In this document: in pieces, positions 35,309 to 44,937 of the stretch | Position numbering within the stretch: position 1 is the stretch's first letter | Layout of the letters: the number at the start of each line of letters is the position of its first letter | Assembly: GCA_019856515.1 (NCBI GenBank) | Contig: CP082230.1 | Coordinates: forward strand, 3,968,001 to 4,032,000 | DNA length: 64,000 nt | Source: Prolixibacteraceae bacterium | Lineage (GTDB): Bacteria > Bacteroidota > Bacteroidia > Bacteroidales > Prolixibacteraceae | Direction: 5' to 3' | The notes under the pieces: generated by a model | Seen by the model: only the letters and a program-made list of their open reading frames with translations | Databases searched by the model: none | What the model was told of the DNA's origin: nothing | Position numbers and translations under genes: made by a program

Positions 35309-37240
35309 GGTCGGACTTTCAGCCCTTGGTTGGTGGTGGGTGGAGTTACCCAAGGCTCCATTTCATATTCAGAGCTAAAGCACTTCATATTACATTTCAC
35401 CATTGGGCTATGTTCGGTTTCCCTTTCAGGGAAAGTTGAAGTATTGGACGTGGGTATAACAAGAAGATCTGTATTAAGCAGTTTGATTTGTGTCATCCTT
35501 ATTCTATTCTTACGTATCGATTAAGATCTGAGTTGAATAGTAAGTTGTGGCTCTCTTGTCGTACGATGCCGAGCGGAGCTCGGCATTCCCAGTGTTTGCA
35601 GCTTTGGAGATGCAACTTTTTTATGGATAAAATGCAGTAGGTCGGACTTTCAGCCCTTGGTTGGTGGTGGGTGGAGTTACCCAAGGCTTCATTTCATATT
35701 CAGAGCTAAAGCACTTCATATTACATTTCACCATTGGGCTATGTTCGGTTTCCCTTTCAGGGAAAGTTGAAGTATTGGACGTGGGTATAACAAGAAGATC
35801 TGTATTAAGCAGTTTGATTTGTGTCATCCTTATTCTATTCTTACGTATCGATTAAGATCTGAGTTGAATAGTAAGTTGTGGCTCTCTTGTCGTACGATGC
35901 CGAGCGGAGCGGAGCGTTCCCAGTGTTTGCAGCTTTGGAGATGCAACTTTTTTATGGATAAAATGCAGTAGGTCGGACTTTCAGCCCTTGCTTGGTGGTG
36001 GGTGGAGTTACCCAAGGCTCCATTTCATATTCAGAGCTAAAGCACTTCATATTACATTTCACCATTGGGCTATGTTCGGTTTCCCTTTCAGGTAATGTGG
36101 AGGATTTGATGTGGGTATAACAAGAAGATCCGTATTAATCAGTTTAGTTTGTGTCATCCTTATTCTATTCTTACGTATCGACTAAGATCTGAGTTGAATA
36201 GTAAGTTGTGGCTCTCTTGTGGTACGATGCCGAGCGGAGCTCAGCGTTCCCAGTGTTTGCAGCTTTGGAGATGCAACTTTTTTATGGATAAAATGAAATA
36301 GGTCGGACTTTCAGCCCTTGGTTGGTGGTGGGTGGAGTTACCCAAGGCTTCATTTCATATTCAGAGCTAAAGCACTTCATATTACATTTCACCATTGGGC
36401 TATGTTCGGTTTCCCTTTCAGGGAAAGTTGAAGTATTGGACGTGGGTATAACAAGAAGATCTGTATTAAGCAGTTTGATTTGTGTCATCCTTATTCTATT
36501 CTTACGTATCGATTAAGATCTGAGTTGAATAGTAAGTTGTGGCTCTCTTGTCGTACGATGCCGAGCGGAGCGGAGCGTTCCCAGTGTTTGCAGCTTTGGA
36601 GATGCAACTTTTTTATGGATAAAATGCAGTAGGTCGGACTTTCAGCCCTTGCTTGGTGGTGGGTGGAGTTACCCAAGGCTCCATTTCATATTCAGAGCTA
36701 AAGCACTTCATATTACATTTCACCATTGGGCTATGTTCGGTTTCCCTTTCAGGTAATGTGGAGGATTTGATGTGGGTATAACAAGAAGATCCGTATTAAT
36801 CAGTTTAGTTTGTGTCATCCTTATTCTATTCTTACGTATCGACTAAGATCTGAGTTGAATAGTAAGTTGTGGCTCTCTTGTGGTACGATGCCGAGCGGAG
36901 CTCAGCGTTCCCAGTGTTTGCAGCTTTGGAGATGCAACTTTTTTATGGATAAAATGAAATAGGTCGGACTTTCAGCCCTTGGTTGGTGGTGGGTGGAGTT
37001 ACCCAAGGCTTCATTTCATATTCAGAGCTAAAGCACTTCATATTACATTTCACCATTGGGCTATGTTCGGTTTCCCTTTCAGGGAATGTGGAGGATTTGA
37101 TGTGGGTATAACAAGAAGATCCGTATTAATCAGTTTAGTTTGTGTCATCCTTATTCTATTCTTACGTATCGACTAAGATCTGAGTTGAATAGTAAGTTGT
37201 TACTCTTCTGATACATGATGACGAGCTGGAGCGCAGCGTT
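35309..37240. repeat. Right repeat block: six ~331-bp tandem repeats with a 661-bp duplication
   Basis: GGTCGGACTTTCAGCCC recurs at 35309, 35640, 35971, 36301, 36632 and 36962 (steps of 331, 331, 330, 331, 330). The pair 35640-36300 appears identical to 36301-36961, a recent tandem duplication of a dimer. The unit includes pieces such as ACCCAAGGCTCCATTTCATA and AGAGCTAAAGCACTTCAT that occur in the left block in opposite orientation, and a single arm (ACGATGCCGAGCGGAGC) of the long hairpin. The last copy decays after about 37200. Open frames on both strands repeat with the period and are not genes. Confidence 0.9.
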
Positions 37241-37404
37241 TGCAGTTTAATGGGTATAGACTTTTATATTATAAACGTTATCCTCGTTATATTGTGCGGG
37301 TTAGTGTTTTGTATTTTATTATTGCACTAGTTTACCTGTTTTGTAGTGGGGCTTATTTGGCAACGATGTTGTTGCATTGATAAGTCTTTTTTATTACAAT
37401 TAAG

Positions 37405-37442
37405 TAAATCAGCCGATAACAAACTTGTTATCGGCTGATTTA
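37405..37442. terminator. Strong bidirectional terminator after the porE-like gene
   Basis: An 18-bp perfect stem (starting TAAATCAGCCGATAAC at 37405, complement at 37425-37442) with a 2-nt loop gap, 50 bases past the stop of the minus-strand gene. It also isolates that gene from the repeat block. Confidence 0.85.
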
Positions 37443-37491
37443 TTAGGTGTAAGATGTTATGTTTTTCCCGAACTCTCTGATAGAGTGGGTG

Positions 37492-39489
37492 CTATTTTTT
37501 TAGGTAGTTGGTCGAGATGACACGGAATTCAGTACGACGGTTGATTTGGTGACAGATCTCTTGCTGCTCGTTATCCATCTTAAGAATATTCTCCATGGTA
37601 AGCACTTCTCCTTCTTTAAGGAAGTCATATTTCTCTGCTAATGCTGTATCAACTACTTTAGGAGAAGTCTTTCCATATCCTTTGGCTGTTAGGCGAACAC
37701 TTTGGATGCCTTTGGCTTTAAGGTAAGAGACAACGCTTTGTGCACGTTTTTGTGATAGGGTAAAGTTGGATTGTTGGTCTCCTCGTGCATCGGTATGCGC
37801 CATGATCTCAATGGCGATGGTTGGGTTGTCTATAAGAATTTGATATAGCTGGTCGAGGGATGTTTTCGATTGAGGTAGAAGATCCCATTTGGCTAAGTCG
37901 AAGTAGATGTTGTCTACCGAGATCGGAGCATCGGTGGGGGTGAGGGCAAGGTTGGTATTTAGATGTATGCTCTCTTTTGCTTCTAGTGTGTTGAAAAGGT
38001 ATTTGGCATTAAGAAACCCTTTCTTGTAGGCTGCAACGAGGTACTCTTCGTCTTTTTTGATATTGAAACTGTATTTTCCGTTTCTTGATTTTAGTTTCAA
38101 CATGGTTCCCTGTGTTCCAATAATTCGAACTGTGGCATTGCTGATCGGCTCTTGCGTCTTTTTGTTGCTAATGTGTCCTTCGATGGTGAACTCCATGGCA
38201 GGAATGATGAAAGAGAAGATGTCGTCTGATCGTGTACCTTTTCTATTGGATGTGAATAGTCCTTGTTCTTTACCAGCAAGAAAGGTGATGGCGAAGTCGT
38301 CTTCTGAAGAGTTGATGGGTGATCTTGCGTTTTCGACTTCCCATACACCATCTTCATTTTGTATGGCTTTGAATATATCTAGTCCTCCTATGCCGATGTG
38401 GGTGTCGGAAGAGAAGTATAGCTCTCCATTGTCTCTAATGAATGGGTAGGTCTCGTTTCCTGGGGTATTGATTTGTGGCCCTAGGTTGGTGGCACGTCCC
38501 CACTTGCCATTACTGTTTTTAGCTACCCATATGTCGTTTCCTCCATAACCTCCTGGTCGGTCGGATACGAAGTATAGCTCTTTGCCATCTAAAGTGATGG
38601 ATGGGTGGGCTACCATGATGGAGTCGTTGGGTATCATTACTGGCTCTGGTTTGGCCCATTGATCACCATCTACTCTACTCTTATATACTACCGCGCTGGC
38701 TTTCCCTGCTTTGTTGTACTGGCATTTTGTATAGTAGATTACGGAACCTTGAGAGGTGAAAGAGGTGACGGCTTCGTCTTCTGGTCCGTTGATAATCATA
38801 TTTGGGTCGAGCGTAACTGGTTTCTCCCAACGCTGTCTCTGTATATTAAAATTTGCATAACAGAGGTCGTAGAATTGCTCTCCTGTAATGCTACTTTTCT
38901 TTTTGCTTACGATCTCTGGATTGTTGGATGAGAAGACAAGATAGTTGCTGCGTGATGTGGGGTATATCGCGGCAATATCAGATCCTTTAGAGTTGATCTC
39001 TTTCATCTTTTTGATCTCTACTCTCGACTTGGATTGAATCCATTCAGGCGCAAGTTTTGCCATACGTATCTTCTCTTTAGCCACTTTTGATTTAGGGTTG
39101 GCCTGTAGGAATGTTTCGTATGTTTCTATCGCTTTCTCATATTTTCCACTGCCACAAAGCATGTCACCATAGGTGAGTAGTAGTGTGGAGTCGTTATATT
39201 TATAGGTCAAAGCCCTTTTGTAGAATGCCGAAGCTTTACGATAGTCTCCTATGCGATGGTAGTTTTGTGCTGTCTCGTAGAAGAAGCGACCTCTCTGCTC
39301 TTTGCTTTGCGATTTGGATGCTGCTTTTGTAAATAGCTTTGCCGCTTTATGGTATTCTCCATTCTCTTTGCTGCGGTTTGCTTTTTTTATAAGACTGCTC
39401 AATTGGCAGTTGCTAAAGGTGAAGAGAAGAGAAAAAGCCATGATGGCACGGCCTGCTTGTTTGAAGAAAAGGTTCTTTGTAAAGCCCAT
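37492..39489 (-). CDS. PorE-like OmpA-family lipoprotein (TPR, PD40, CRD, OmpA_C)
   Basis: A 665-aa protein with four regions in order: a lipoprotein signal ending FTFSNC (Cys about 29), TPR helices (about 35-150), a PD40/WD40-type beta-propeller (repeats with YFVSDRPGGYGGNDIWVAK and LYFSSDTHIGIGGLDIF, about 165-425), a carboxypeptidase-regulatory-like domain (TIEGHISNKKTQEPISNATV, about 435-515), and an OmpA C-terminal peptidoglycan-binding domain (IEIMAHTDARGDQQSNFTLSQKRAQSVV, about 535-655). This is the architecture described for Porphyromonas PorE, which links the type IX secretion system to peptidoglycan. Many Bacteroidota also carry OmpA/PD40 paralogues paired with PorP/SprF; no porP is adjacent here. 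The family is firm, the PorE role moderately so. Confidence 0.85.
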   Translation of the reverse strand: MGFTKNLFFKQAGRAIMAFSLLFTFSNCQLSSLIKKANRSKENGEYHKAAKLFTKAASKSQSKEQRGRFFYETAQNYHRIGDYRKASAFYKRALTYKYNDSTLLLTYGDMLCGSGKYEKAIETYETFLQANPKSKVAKEKIRMAKLAPEWIQSKSRVEIKKMKEINSKGSDIAAIYPTSRSNYLVFSSNNPEIVSKKKSSITGEQFYDLCYANFNIQRQRWEKPVTLDPNMIINGPEDEAVTSFTSQGSVIYYTKCQYNKAGKASAVVYKSRVDGDQWAKPEPVMIPNDSIMVAHPSITLDGKELYFVSDRPGGYGGNDIWVAKNSNGKWGRATNLGPQINTPGNETYPFIRDNGELYFSSDTHIGIGGLDIFKAIQNEDGVWEVENARSPINSSEDDFAITFLAGKEQGLFTSNRKGTRSDDIFSFIIPAMEFTIEGHISNKKTQEPISNATVRIIGTQGTMLKLKSRNGKYSFNIKKDEEYLVAAYKKGFLNAKYLFNTLEAKESIHLNTNLALTPTDAPISVDNIYFDLAKWDLLPQSKTSLDQLYQILIDNPTIAIEIMAHTDARGDQQSNFTLSQKRAQSVVSYLKAKGIQSVRLTAKGYGKTSPKVVDTALAEKYDFLKEGEVLTMENILKMDNEQQEICHQINRRTEFRVISTNYLKK

Positions 39490-39802
39490 TATGTTTCGAA
39501 ATTACTATTTACGTATATCTTGTTGTTAGTTTAAAACGTCTCATCTTTTTATTTATTATAGGCAAAGGAGCTTATCTGTGATATTTTGAACTATGCGAAT
39601 ACTCAAATTGTTGAAAAGAGAGTATCGGTTTAGAATGAGAGCTAGGAGCCGAGGTTTACCGAGACTTTTTAGCCGTAGGTGTTTTTTTATTAATGATTTA
39701 ACGATTTCTTAAGGATGTTGTTAAGTAGAATATTATTGAATAATATTAAAACTTTCTTACCTTTGCCGAAGTATTCAAATATACAAGAAAAAGCATATTG
39801 AT
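39490..39802. other. Divergent intergenic region between porE-like gene and pyrE
   Basis: About 310 bp. It holds the pyrE promoter near its right end (listed separately) and presumably the promoter of the minus-strand gene. No gene, repeat or RNA structure was recognised. Confidence 0.5.
39736..39765 (+). promoter_or_regulatory. Bacteroidota-type promoter for pyrE
   Basis: TTG at 39736-39738 and TACCTTTG at 39758-39765, separated by 19 bases, match the phylum consensus; the pyrE ATG follows 37 bases later. Confidence 0.65.
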
Positions 39803-40435
39803 ATGGAAGACTTACAATTGGAAGTAACAAAAAAGTTAGTGGAGATTAATACAATCAAGATTTCACCTGAGAGTCCTTTTACTTGGGCATCTGGATGGAA
39901 GTCTCCAATTTATTGTGACAATAGAAAGGTGCTTTCTTATCCTGCTGTTCGTACTTTTATTGCAAAGAGATTTGCAGAATTGATTCGAGAGAAATATCCT
40001 CAAGCAGAGGTGATCGCAGGGGTGGCTACAGGAGCTATCGCACATGGTGTGTTGGTAGCAGAAGAGCTTGGCCTTCCGTTTGTATACGTTAGATCGAAGC
40101 CAAAAGATCACGGTTTAGAGAATTTGATTGAAGGAGATTTGACTCCTGATCAAAAGGTGGTTATCATCGAGGATTTGGTATCTACAGGTGTTAGTTCGCT
40201 TAAAGCTGCTGAAGCGATTCGTAATTTTGGTGGAGATGTGCTAGGTATGTTGGCTATCTTTACTTATAACTTTACGATTGCGAAAGAGAATTTTGAAGAG
40301 GCTAATATTGAATTGACCACTTTGAGTAAGTACCAAAATCTTTTGGAGCTTGCACTAAGTAATGGCGACATTACAGAAGATCAAAAGCAAGATTTGGATA
40401 GTTGGAGAATTGATCCAGCTAACTGGGGACGCTAG
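39803..40435 (+). CDS. pyrE: Orotate phosphoribosyltransferase
   Basis: A 210-aa type I phosphoribosyltransferase. The PRPP-binding motif VVIIEDLVSTGVSSLKAAE lies near residue 115, and the substrate segments SPFTWASGWKSPIYCDNRKVLSYP and GVATGAIAHGVLVAEELGLPFVYVRSKPKDHG match OPRT rather than other PRTases. It makes orotidine monophosphate in pyrimidine synthesis. It has its own promoter and terminator, with an SRPBCC gene after it. Length is usual. Confidence 0.95.
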   Translation: MEDLQLEVTKKLVEINTIKISPESPFTWASGWKSPIYCDNRKVLSYPAVRTFIAKRFAELIREKYPQAEVIAGVATGAIAHGVLVAEELGLPFVYVRSKPKDHGLENLIEGDLTPDQKVVIIEDLVSTGVSSLKAAEAIRNFGGDVLGMLAIFTYNFTIAKENFEEANIELTTLSKYQNLLELALSNGDITEDQKQDLDSWRIDPANWGR

Positions 40436-40457
40436 TTGATCCAACACCATATTAGAG

Positions 40458-40488
40458 AGGCTATTTCGAAAAGGGAATAGCCTTTTTT
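40458..40488 (+). terminator. Terminator downstream of pyrE
   Basis: AGGCTATT (40458-40465) pairs with AATAGCCT (40476-40483), followed by a T-run. Confidence 0.85.
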
Positions 40489-40549
40489 ATGGTGTTTTTA
40501 TTAGTGATGGTTTCAAAAGAAGGTTTATTTTTGCCAAAAAAATGAAATT

Positions 40550-41014
40550 ATGGGATTAGAAAAATATATTAGTGATGTGGTGACCTTGGATTGGGATCAG
40601 CATGTGGTTTATGAGAAACTAAGTACGTTTAAGACTTTTGAAGCGCTTTTCTCACCAGAGAATATAGAGAAGGTGAAGAGCCAGGTGAAAGATGCTCCTG
40701 ACTTTAAAATAGAAGATTTTGAAGCTACTGACGACACTTGTTCTTTTAAGGTAGGATCGATGGGGCGTACTGGTTTACAGATTGTCAACCGTGAGCCATC
40801 GAAAGAGATTAAGATGACTGGTAATGGGACTGTTCCATTTAAATTTACTTTTTGGATTCAGGTTCTTCCTGTGACTTCTACTACTTCTAAGGTTCGTTTG
40901 ACAGTTCATGCTGATATGAATATGATGATGAAAATGATGGTGGGGAAGAAGTTGAAGAGCGGCATTAACCAGTTGGCTAATGGCTTGCAACAAATTCCAT
41001 TCGGAAATCTATAG
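40550..41014 (+). CDS. SRPBCC-family protein of unknown function
   Basis: A 154-aa cytoplasmic protein with no signal peptide. The pattern of short beta strands with the C-terminal helix (KKLKSGINQLANGLQQIP) and the segment GSMGRTGLQIVNREPSKEIKMTGNG followed by FKFTFWIQVLP fits the START/polyketide-cyclase-like SRPBCC fold, and it is often found beside pyrE in Bacteroidota. It binds or protects an unidentified hydrophobic ligand if the fold holds. A TATTTTTG box is present at about 40525-40532. Function is unknown. Confidence 0.75.
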   Translation: MGLEKYISDVVTLDWDQHVVYEKLSTFKTFEALFSPENIEKVKSQVKDAPDFKIEDFEATDDTCSFKVGSMGRTGLQIVNREPSKEIKMTGNGTVPFKFTFWIQVLPVTSTTSKVRLTVHADMNMMMKMMVGKKLKSGINQLANGLQQIPFGNL

Positions 41015-41027
41015 TGGATATCTGAAT

Positions 41028-41063
41028 TTTGATACACCTTGTTATTTGGCAGGGTGTATCAAA
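41028..41063. terminator. Hairpin spanning the convergent ends of SRPBCC gene and birA
   Basis: TTTGATACACC (41028-41038) pairs perfectly with GGTGTATCAAA (41053-41063), overlapping the last codons of birA. No long U-run follows on either strand, so it may be a shared terminator of modest strength. Confidence 0.55.
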
Positions 41064-41797
41064 CGTATCTCCTTGAAATTGTAGGTGTGTAGGGTTTTAT
41101 CTTCTTTTTCTACTTCTAGTTGCCCTATCGAATTCACTCCAATTATCGTTCCTTTAAATATCCCGTATTTGTCTTCGTATGTCGCTGTGATATGGTGAAG
41201 ATATAGCTGTTGATGGTAATGGTTGTCGATCATATTAGGGTCGCGCTCCATGATGTCCCACTGTGTTTGTATGTGCTGTAATAGCTCTTTTCGTTCTGTC
41301 TCTAGATCGTAGGTTTGGCCTGTAATCTGTGATAAGGAGATAGGGTTTGGTGCATCCGAGCTAAAGTGTTGTTGATTTATGTTTAGCCCTATCCCAGCAA
41401 CGGCTACTGACACTTTGCTACCCATCCATTTTGTTTCAATAAGTATCCCACATATTTTGTTGTTATCGACATAGATGTCATTAGGCCATTTAATTGTAAC
41501 TTTTTGTGCCGTTTTTTGTTGAAGATATGAACAGAGTCCAAGAGAGATGGCCTGTGATATACGAAACTGCTCGGTGATTTCTATGTTTCGAGGTTCGAGA
41601 ATAATGGAAAAGGTGAGGTTTTGATTGGCTGTACTTTCCCAGTAGTTTCCTTTCTGTCCTTTGCCTGCCGTTTGGAGGTTGGCGAATATGGTGGTGCCAT
41701 GCACCTGACTTTTTGTCTGTAATAGACGGTTGGCATAGTTATTGGTAGAATCTATGTGATTTAATTGAACTATTATGTCACCAATGTTAGTATTCAT
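41042..41797 (-). CDS. birA: Biotin--[acetyl-CoA-carboxylase] ligase, catalytic domain only
   Basis: A 251-aa BirA that joins biotin to biotin carboxyl carrier proteins. It begins directly with the catalytic domain (HIDSTNNYANRLL), with the biotinyl-AMP loop as GKGQKGNYWES and the next motif KWPNDIYVDNNKICGILIET, and a small C-terminal SH3-like domain. There is no N-terminal helix-turn-helix, so it is the monofunctional type and not a biotin repressor. It diverges from rsfS across 129 bp that contains facing -7 boxes. Confidence 0.93.
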   Translation of the reverse strand: MNTNIGDIIVQLNHIDSTNNYANRLLQTKSQVHGTTIFANLQTAGKGQKGNYWESTANQNLTFSIILEPRNIEITEQFRISQAISLGLCSYLQQKTAQKVTIKWPNDIYVDNNKICGILIETKWMGSKVSVAVAGIGLNINQQHFSSDAPNPISLSQITGQTYDLETERKELLQHIQTQWDIMERDPNMIDNHYHQQLYLHHITATYEDKYGIFKGTIIGVNSIGQLEVEKEDKTLHTYNFKEIRLIHPAK

Positions 41798-41926
41798 TGA
41801 AAGTTTTTCTTTATGTGTTGAAAATATTGGGCAAAAATAATATCCTTTGGTCTTAAATATAATAATTACGGATTAAAATATATCTTTGTAACTAATGACC
41901 ATCTGAAAAAAGATAGAGTAGACTAT

Positions 41927-42286
41927 ATGAATGAAACTCAAAAATTGATTGATTCTATTGTTGAGGGAATACAACAAAAGAGAGGAAAAGATGTTAAGGT
42001 GATAGACCTCCGTGAAGTAGATGGTGCAAGTACGGATTATATGATATTTTGTCATGGTAGCTCCACGGTAAATGTAGATGCAATTTGTAATGGTATTGCC
42101 GAAGAGGTGGTGAGTAAATTGCATATAGATCCAAGAACGGTAGAAGGTTTGCGTAATGCCCAATGGGTTGTAGTGGATTATTTCGATGTGATCGTTCATG
42201 TGTTCTTAGAAGAGTATCGCTCTTTCTACAACATCGAAGATTTATGGTCAGATGGAGAGTTAACCCTAATAGAAAGCGAAAATTAA
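41927..42286 (+). CDS. rsfS: Ribosome silencing factor
   Basis: A 119-aa RsfS (Iojap) protein that binds ribosomal protein L14 and blocks subunit joining in starvation. Recognised by KDVKVIDLREVDGASTDYMIFCHGSSTVNVDAIC and the downstream EGLRNAQWVVVDYFDVIVHVFLEEYRSFYNIEDLW, the conserved core of the family. TATCTTTG at 41881-41888 may be its -7 box. It precedes ftsH by eight bases, the usual Bacteroidota order. Confidence 0.95.
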   Translation: MNETQKLIDSIVEGIQQKRGKDVKVIDLREVDGASTDYMIFCHGSSTVNVDAICNGIAEEVVSKLHIDPRTVEGLRNAQWVVVDYFDVIVHVFLEEYRSFYNIEDLWSDGELTLIESEN

Positions 42287-42294
42287 AAGCAAAT

Positions 42295-44385
42295 ATGGCT
42301 AAAGATAATAATAAGAAGGGCTGGAATAAGCCTAAACAAGGAAAGCCCAGCAATAATGGTAAGGGTGGGCTTCCCCAAAAATTTAATCCTTTTCTATTCT
42401 TTGGTATTATCACCCTATTGTTTTTAGGGTTTCAGTTTTTTGCTGGAGGTGGTAGTGCAATAGAAAAAAGTTGGACTGAACTACGTCCAATGGTGTCAAA
42501 TCAGGATATTCAGAAGGTTGATGTAGTGAATCGATCTAAGGCTGAGTTTTTTCTTAAAGCCGATAGCTTTAAGAAGTATGAGGGCGAATTTAAAGGAGCC
42601 TTCTCTAAACCTACTATTGAAGGACCTCAGTTTTATGTGAATATTGGAGATGTGGCTGTTTTTACAAGACAGTTGGAAAAAGCACAGGGTAATGTACCCG
42701 AAGATGATCGTATTGGGATCTCTTACCAAGAACGTACCGATTCGATGAGTGTGTTGTTTAGCTTGGCTCCAATATTGATTATCATATTTATATGGTTCTA
42801 CCTTTTCCGTCGTATGGGTAAAGGTGGTGGCGCTGGTGGTTCTGGAGGAATTTTCAATGTGGGTAAATCACAGGCAAAGGTTTTCGAGAAAGGCGAGAAA
42901 GTAGATACTACCTTTAAAGATGTGGCAGGACTTTCGGAAGCTAAAGAGGAGATTGAAGAGATTGTGGACTTCTTGAAGAGTCCAGATAAATATACTAAGC
43001 TTGGAGGTAAAATACCTCGTGGAGCACTACTTGTAGGACCTCCCGGAACAGGAAAGACGTTGTTGGCTAAAGCCGTTGCTGGAGAAGCTGGTGTCCCTTT
43101 CTTCTCGATGTCAGGTTCTGACTTTGTGGAGATGTTTGTTGGGGTTGGAGCTTCGAGAGTTCGTGACCTGTTTAAGCAAGCAAAAGAGAAAGCTCCTTGT
43201 ATTATCTTTATTGATGAGATCGATGCTATTGGTCGTGCAAGAAGTAAGAATGGTGGTTTTTCATCGAATGACGAAAGAGAGAATACTCTGAATCAGCTGT
43301 TGACTGAGATGGATGGTTTTGGAACCAATTCAGGGGTGATAATCCTAGCTGCTACGAACCGTGCGGATATCTTAGATAGGGCATTGATGAGAGCAGGTCG
43401 TTTTGATCGCCAGATACATGTAGATCTGCCTGATTTGAATGAGAGAAAAGCAATTTTTAAAGTGCATTTACGTCCTTTGAAAGTTAGTGAGGATTTCGAT
43501 TCTGATTTCTTGGCCAAACAGACTCCTGGTTTCTCTGGTGCAGATATTGCAAATGTTTGTAATGAGGCTGCATTGTATGCTGCTCGTAAGAAGAAGGATG
43601 TGATTGATCGTCAAGATTTCTTGGATGCAGTAGACCGTATTGTGGGTGGATTGGAGAAGAAGAATAAGATATTAACTCCAATGGAGAAGAAGACAATTGC
43701 TTTCCATGAGGCAGGTCATGCGTCGGTGAGCTGGTTGCTTGAACATGCGCATCCATTGGTTAAAGTGACTATTGTTCCACGTGGTTACGCTTTAGGTGCA
43801 GCATGGTATCTGCCTGAAGAGCGTCAGATTACAACCAAAGAGCAGTTGTTGGATGAGATGTGTGCTACCTTAGGTGGTCGTGCGGCGGAAGAGATTGTTT
43901 TTGGTCGTATCTCTACAGGAGCACAAAATGATTTGGAGAAAGTAACCAAGTTGGCTTATTCGATGATCTCTATTTATGGTATGAGTGGTAAGGTCGGAAA
44001 TGTTAGTTTCCATGACTCATCAGGAAATCAAGGTTATGGTTTTTCTAAGCCTTATAGTGAAGAGACAGCTGTGATGATTGATCATGAGGTAAGAGAGCTA
44101 ATTGAGGCTTCTTATGAGAGAGCAAAACAGATTCTGTTGACTAATAAAGAGGCCTTTGAGAAGTTGGCAAATATTCTTCTTGAGCGTGAGGTAATCTTTA
44201 CGGATGATGTACAGACTATCTTTGGTGCACGTCCTTGGAAAAGCAAGACAGACGAACTTGAGGAGGCTTATGTTAAAAGTGAAGCTGCTTTAGCAGAGGC
44301 TGCTGAACAGAAGATGGAAACATCGGAAGAGGAAGTTTCGAGTGAGGAGAAAACATCAGAAGATAAGAATGAAGCGGAGGCATAA
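42295..44385 (+). CDS. ftsH: ATP-dependent zinc metalloprotease FtsH
   Basis: A 696-aa membrane AAA+ protease. After a Lys/Asn-rich N-terminus come a membrane helix ([17 protein letters not shown], about 26-45), a periplasmic domain, a second helix ([16 protein letters not shown], about 145-165), a glycine-rich linker, the AAA domain with Walker [13 protein letters not shown], Walker [13 protein letters not shown] and the second region of homology, and the M41 protease with HEAGH zinc ligands. The C-terminal tail is Glu-rich. The frame extends upstream to 42163 inside rsfS, but the ATG at 42295 (MAKDNNKK) is the start. It degrades misfolded membrane proteins and regulatory targets. Confidence 0.97.
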   Translation: MAKDNNKKGWNKPKQGKPSNNGKGGLPQKFNPFLFFGIITLLFLGFQFFAGGGSAIEKSWTELRPMVSNQDIQKVDVVNRSKAEFFLKADSFKKYEGEFKGAFSKPTIEGPQFYVNIGDVAVFTRQLEKAQGNVPEDDRIGISYQERTDSMSVLFSLAPILIIIFIWFYLFRRMGKGGGAGGSGGIFNVGKSQAKVFEKGEKVDTTFKDVAGLSEAKEEIEEIVDFLKSPDKYTKLGGKIPRGALLVGPPGTGKTLLAKAVAGEAGVPFFSMSGSDFVEMFVGVGASRVRDLFKQAKEKAPCIIFIDEIDAIGRARSKNGGFSSNDERENTLNQLLTEMDGFGTNSGVIILAATNRADILDRALMRAGRFDRQIHVDLPDLNERKAIFKVHLRPLKVSEDFDSDFLAKQTPGFSGADIANVCNEAALYAARKKKDVIDRQDFLDAVDRIVGGLEKKNKILTPMEKKTIAFHEAGHASVSWLLEHAHPLVKVTIVPRGYALGAAWYLPEERQITTKEQLLDEMCATLGGRAAEEIVFGRISTGAQNDLEKVTKLAYSMISIYGMSGKVGNVSFHDSSGNQGYGFSKPYSEETAVMIDHEVRELIEASYERAKQILLTNKEAFEKLANILLEREVIFTDDVQTIFGARPWKSKTDELEEAYVKSEAALAEAAEQKMETSEEEVSSEEKTSEDKNEAEA

Positions 44386-44426
44386 TTTCGTGTCGAAGTG
44401 ATATTCAAATGATATATTAAAGTGAG

Positions 44427-44460
44427 TGAGGTGTTCCATATTTGGGATGCCTCATTTTTT
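44427..44460 (+). terminator. Terminator downstream of ftsH
   Basis: TGAGGTGTTCC (44427-44437) pairs, with G-U pairs and a mismatch, with GGGATGCCTCA (44444-44454), followed by six T. The rest of the 298-bp gap is AT-rich, with TACATTTG at 44607-44614 as a possible -7 box for the next gene. Confidence 0.7.
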
Positions 44461-44683
44461 ATTTAAACGTTTTGTTGAATCGGTTGTTTTAACTATTGAG
44501 AGAGGTGGTTTGATGCCATTTTGAGGCTAGTCTGTATACTGAACATTAACAATAATAAAAATCGCTATATTATTTTATGAATAAACGACACATTAAGTTT
44601 TTTTCTTACATTTGCGGATGCTGAATCTTGAAAGAGTGTTAAAGTATTATAAACTAAAGTCTTTTTGAATAGATATCATTGAC

Positions 44684-44932
44684 ATGCTAGATTTACAAAC
44701 GGTTCGTAAAGAATACGATAGGTATGACGAAGGCTGGAAGCTTGTCTCGATATCTAATGATAAGTATATTTTAGATGAGATTACTTACTGTCTTCAAGAC
44801 CAAAAAATTGTCTCGATGCTATTGGATTATGGCGAAGAGTCAATGTTGTCTTTAGGTTATGCATTGTTATATGTGAGACCTCAAGATGTTGATGATGCTA
44901 AGGCTATTGTTGAACAATATAATATATACTAG
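44684..44932 (+). CDS. Small DUF2007-like (putative signal-transducing) protein
   Basis: An 82-aa acidic cytoplasmic protein. The order of elements, WKLVSISNDKYILDEITYCLQDQKI followed by LLDYGEESMLSLGYALLYVRP and DVDDAKAIVEQY, resembles the small ferredoxin-like DUF2007 fold, where the end is a helix after a V.V.-type strand. The match is structural in character and not certain. It directly precedes cdsA, whose TTG start lies five bases after its stop, so the pair is translated together. Function is unknown. Confidence 0.6.
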   Translation: MLDLQTVRKEYDRYDEGWKLVSISNDKYILDEITYCLQDQKIVSMLLDYGEESMLSLGYALLYVRPQDVDDAKAIVEQYNIY

Positions 44933-44937
44933 ACCCA

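Noticed and set aside
35194..37176. Frames of 61-100 codons on both strands, some identical
   Set aside because: They repeat every 331 or 661 bp with the tandem repeat and have no protein character.
42163..42294. Upstream extension of the ftsH frame by 44 codons
   Set aside because: It lies inside rsfS in another frame, and the product starts normally at MAKDNN from the ATG at 42295.
43770..43787. TGTTCCACGTGG, resembling three quarters of a parS site
   Set aside because: It encodes the conserved IVPRGYAL segment of FtsH, and the right arm of the palindrome is missing.
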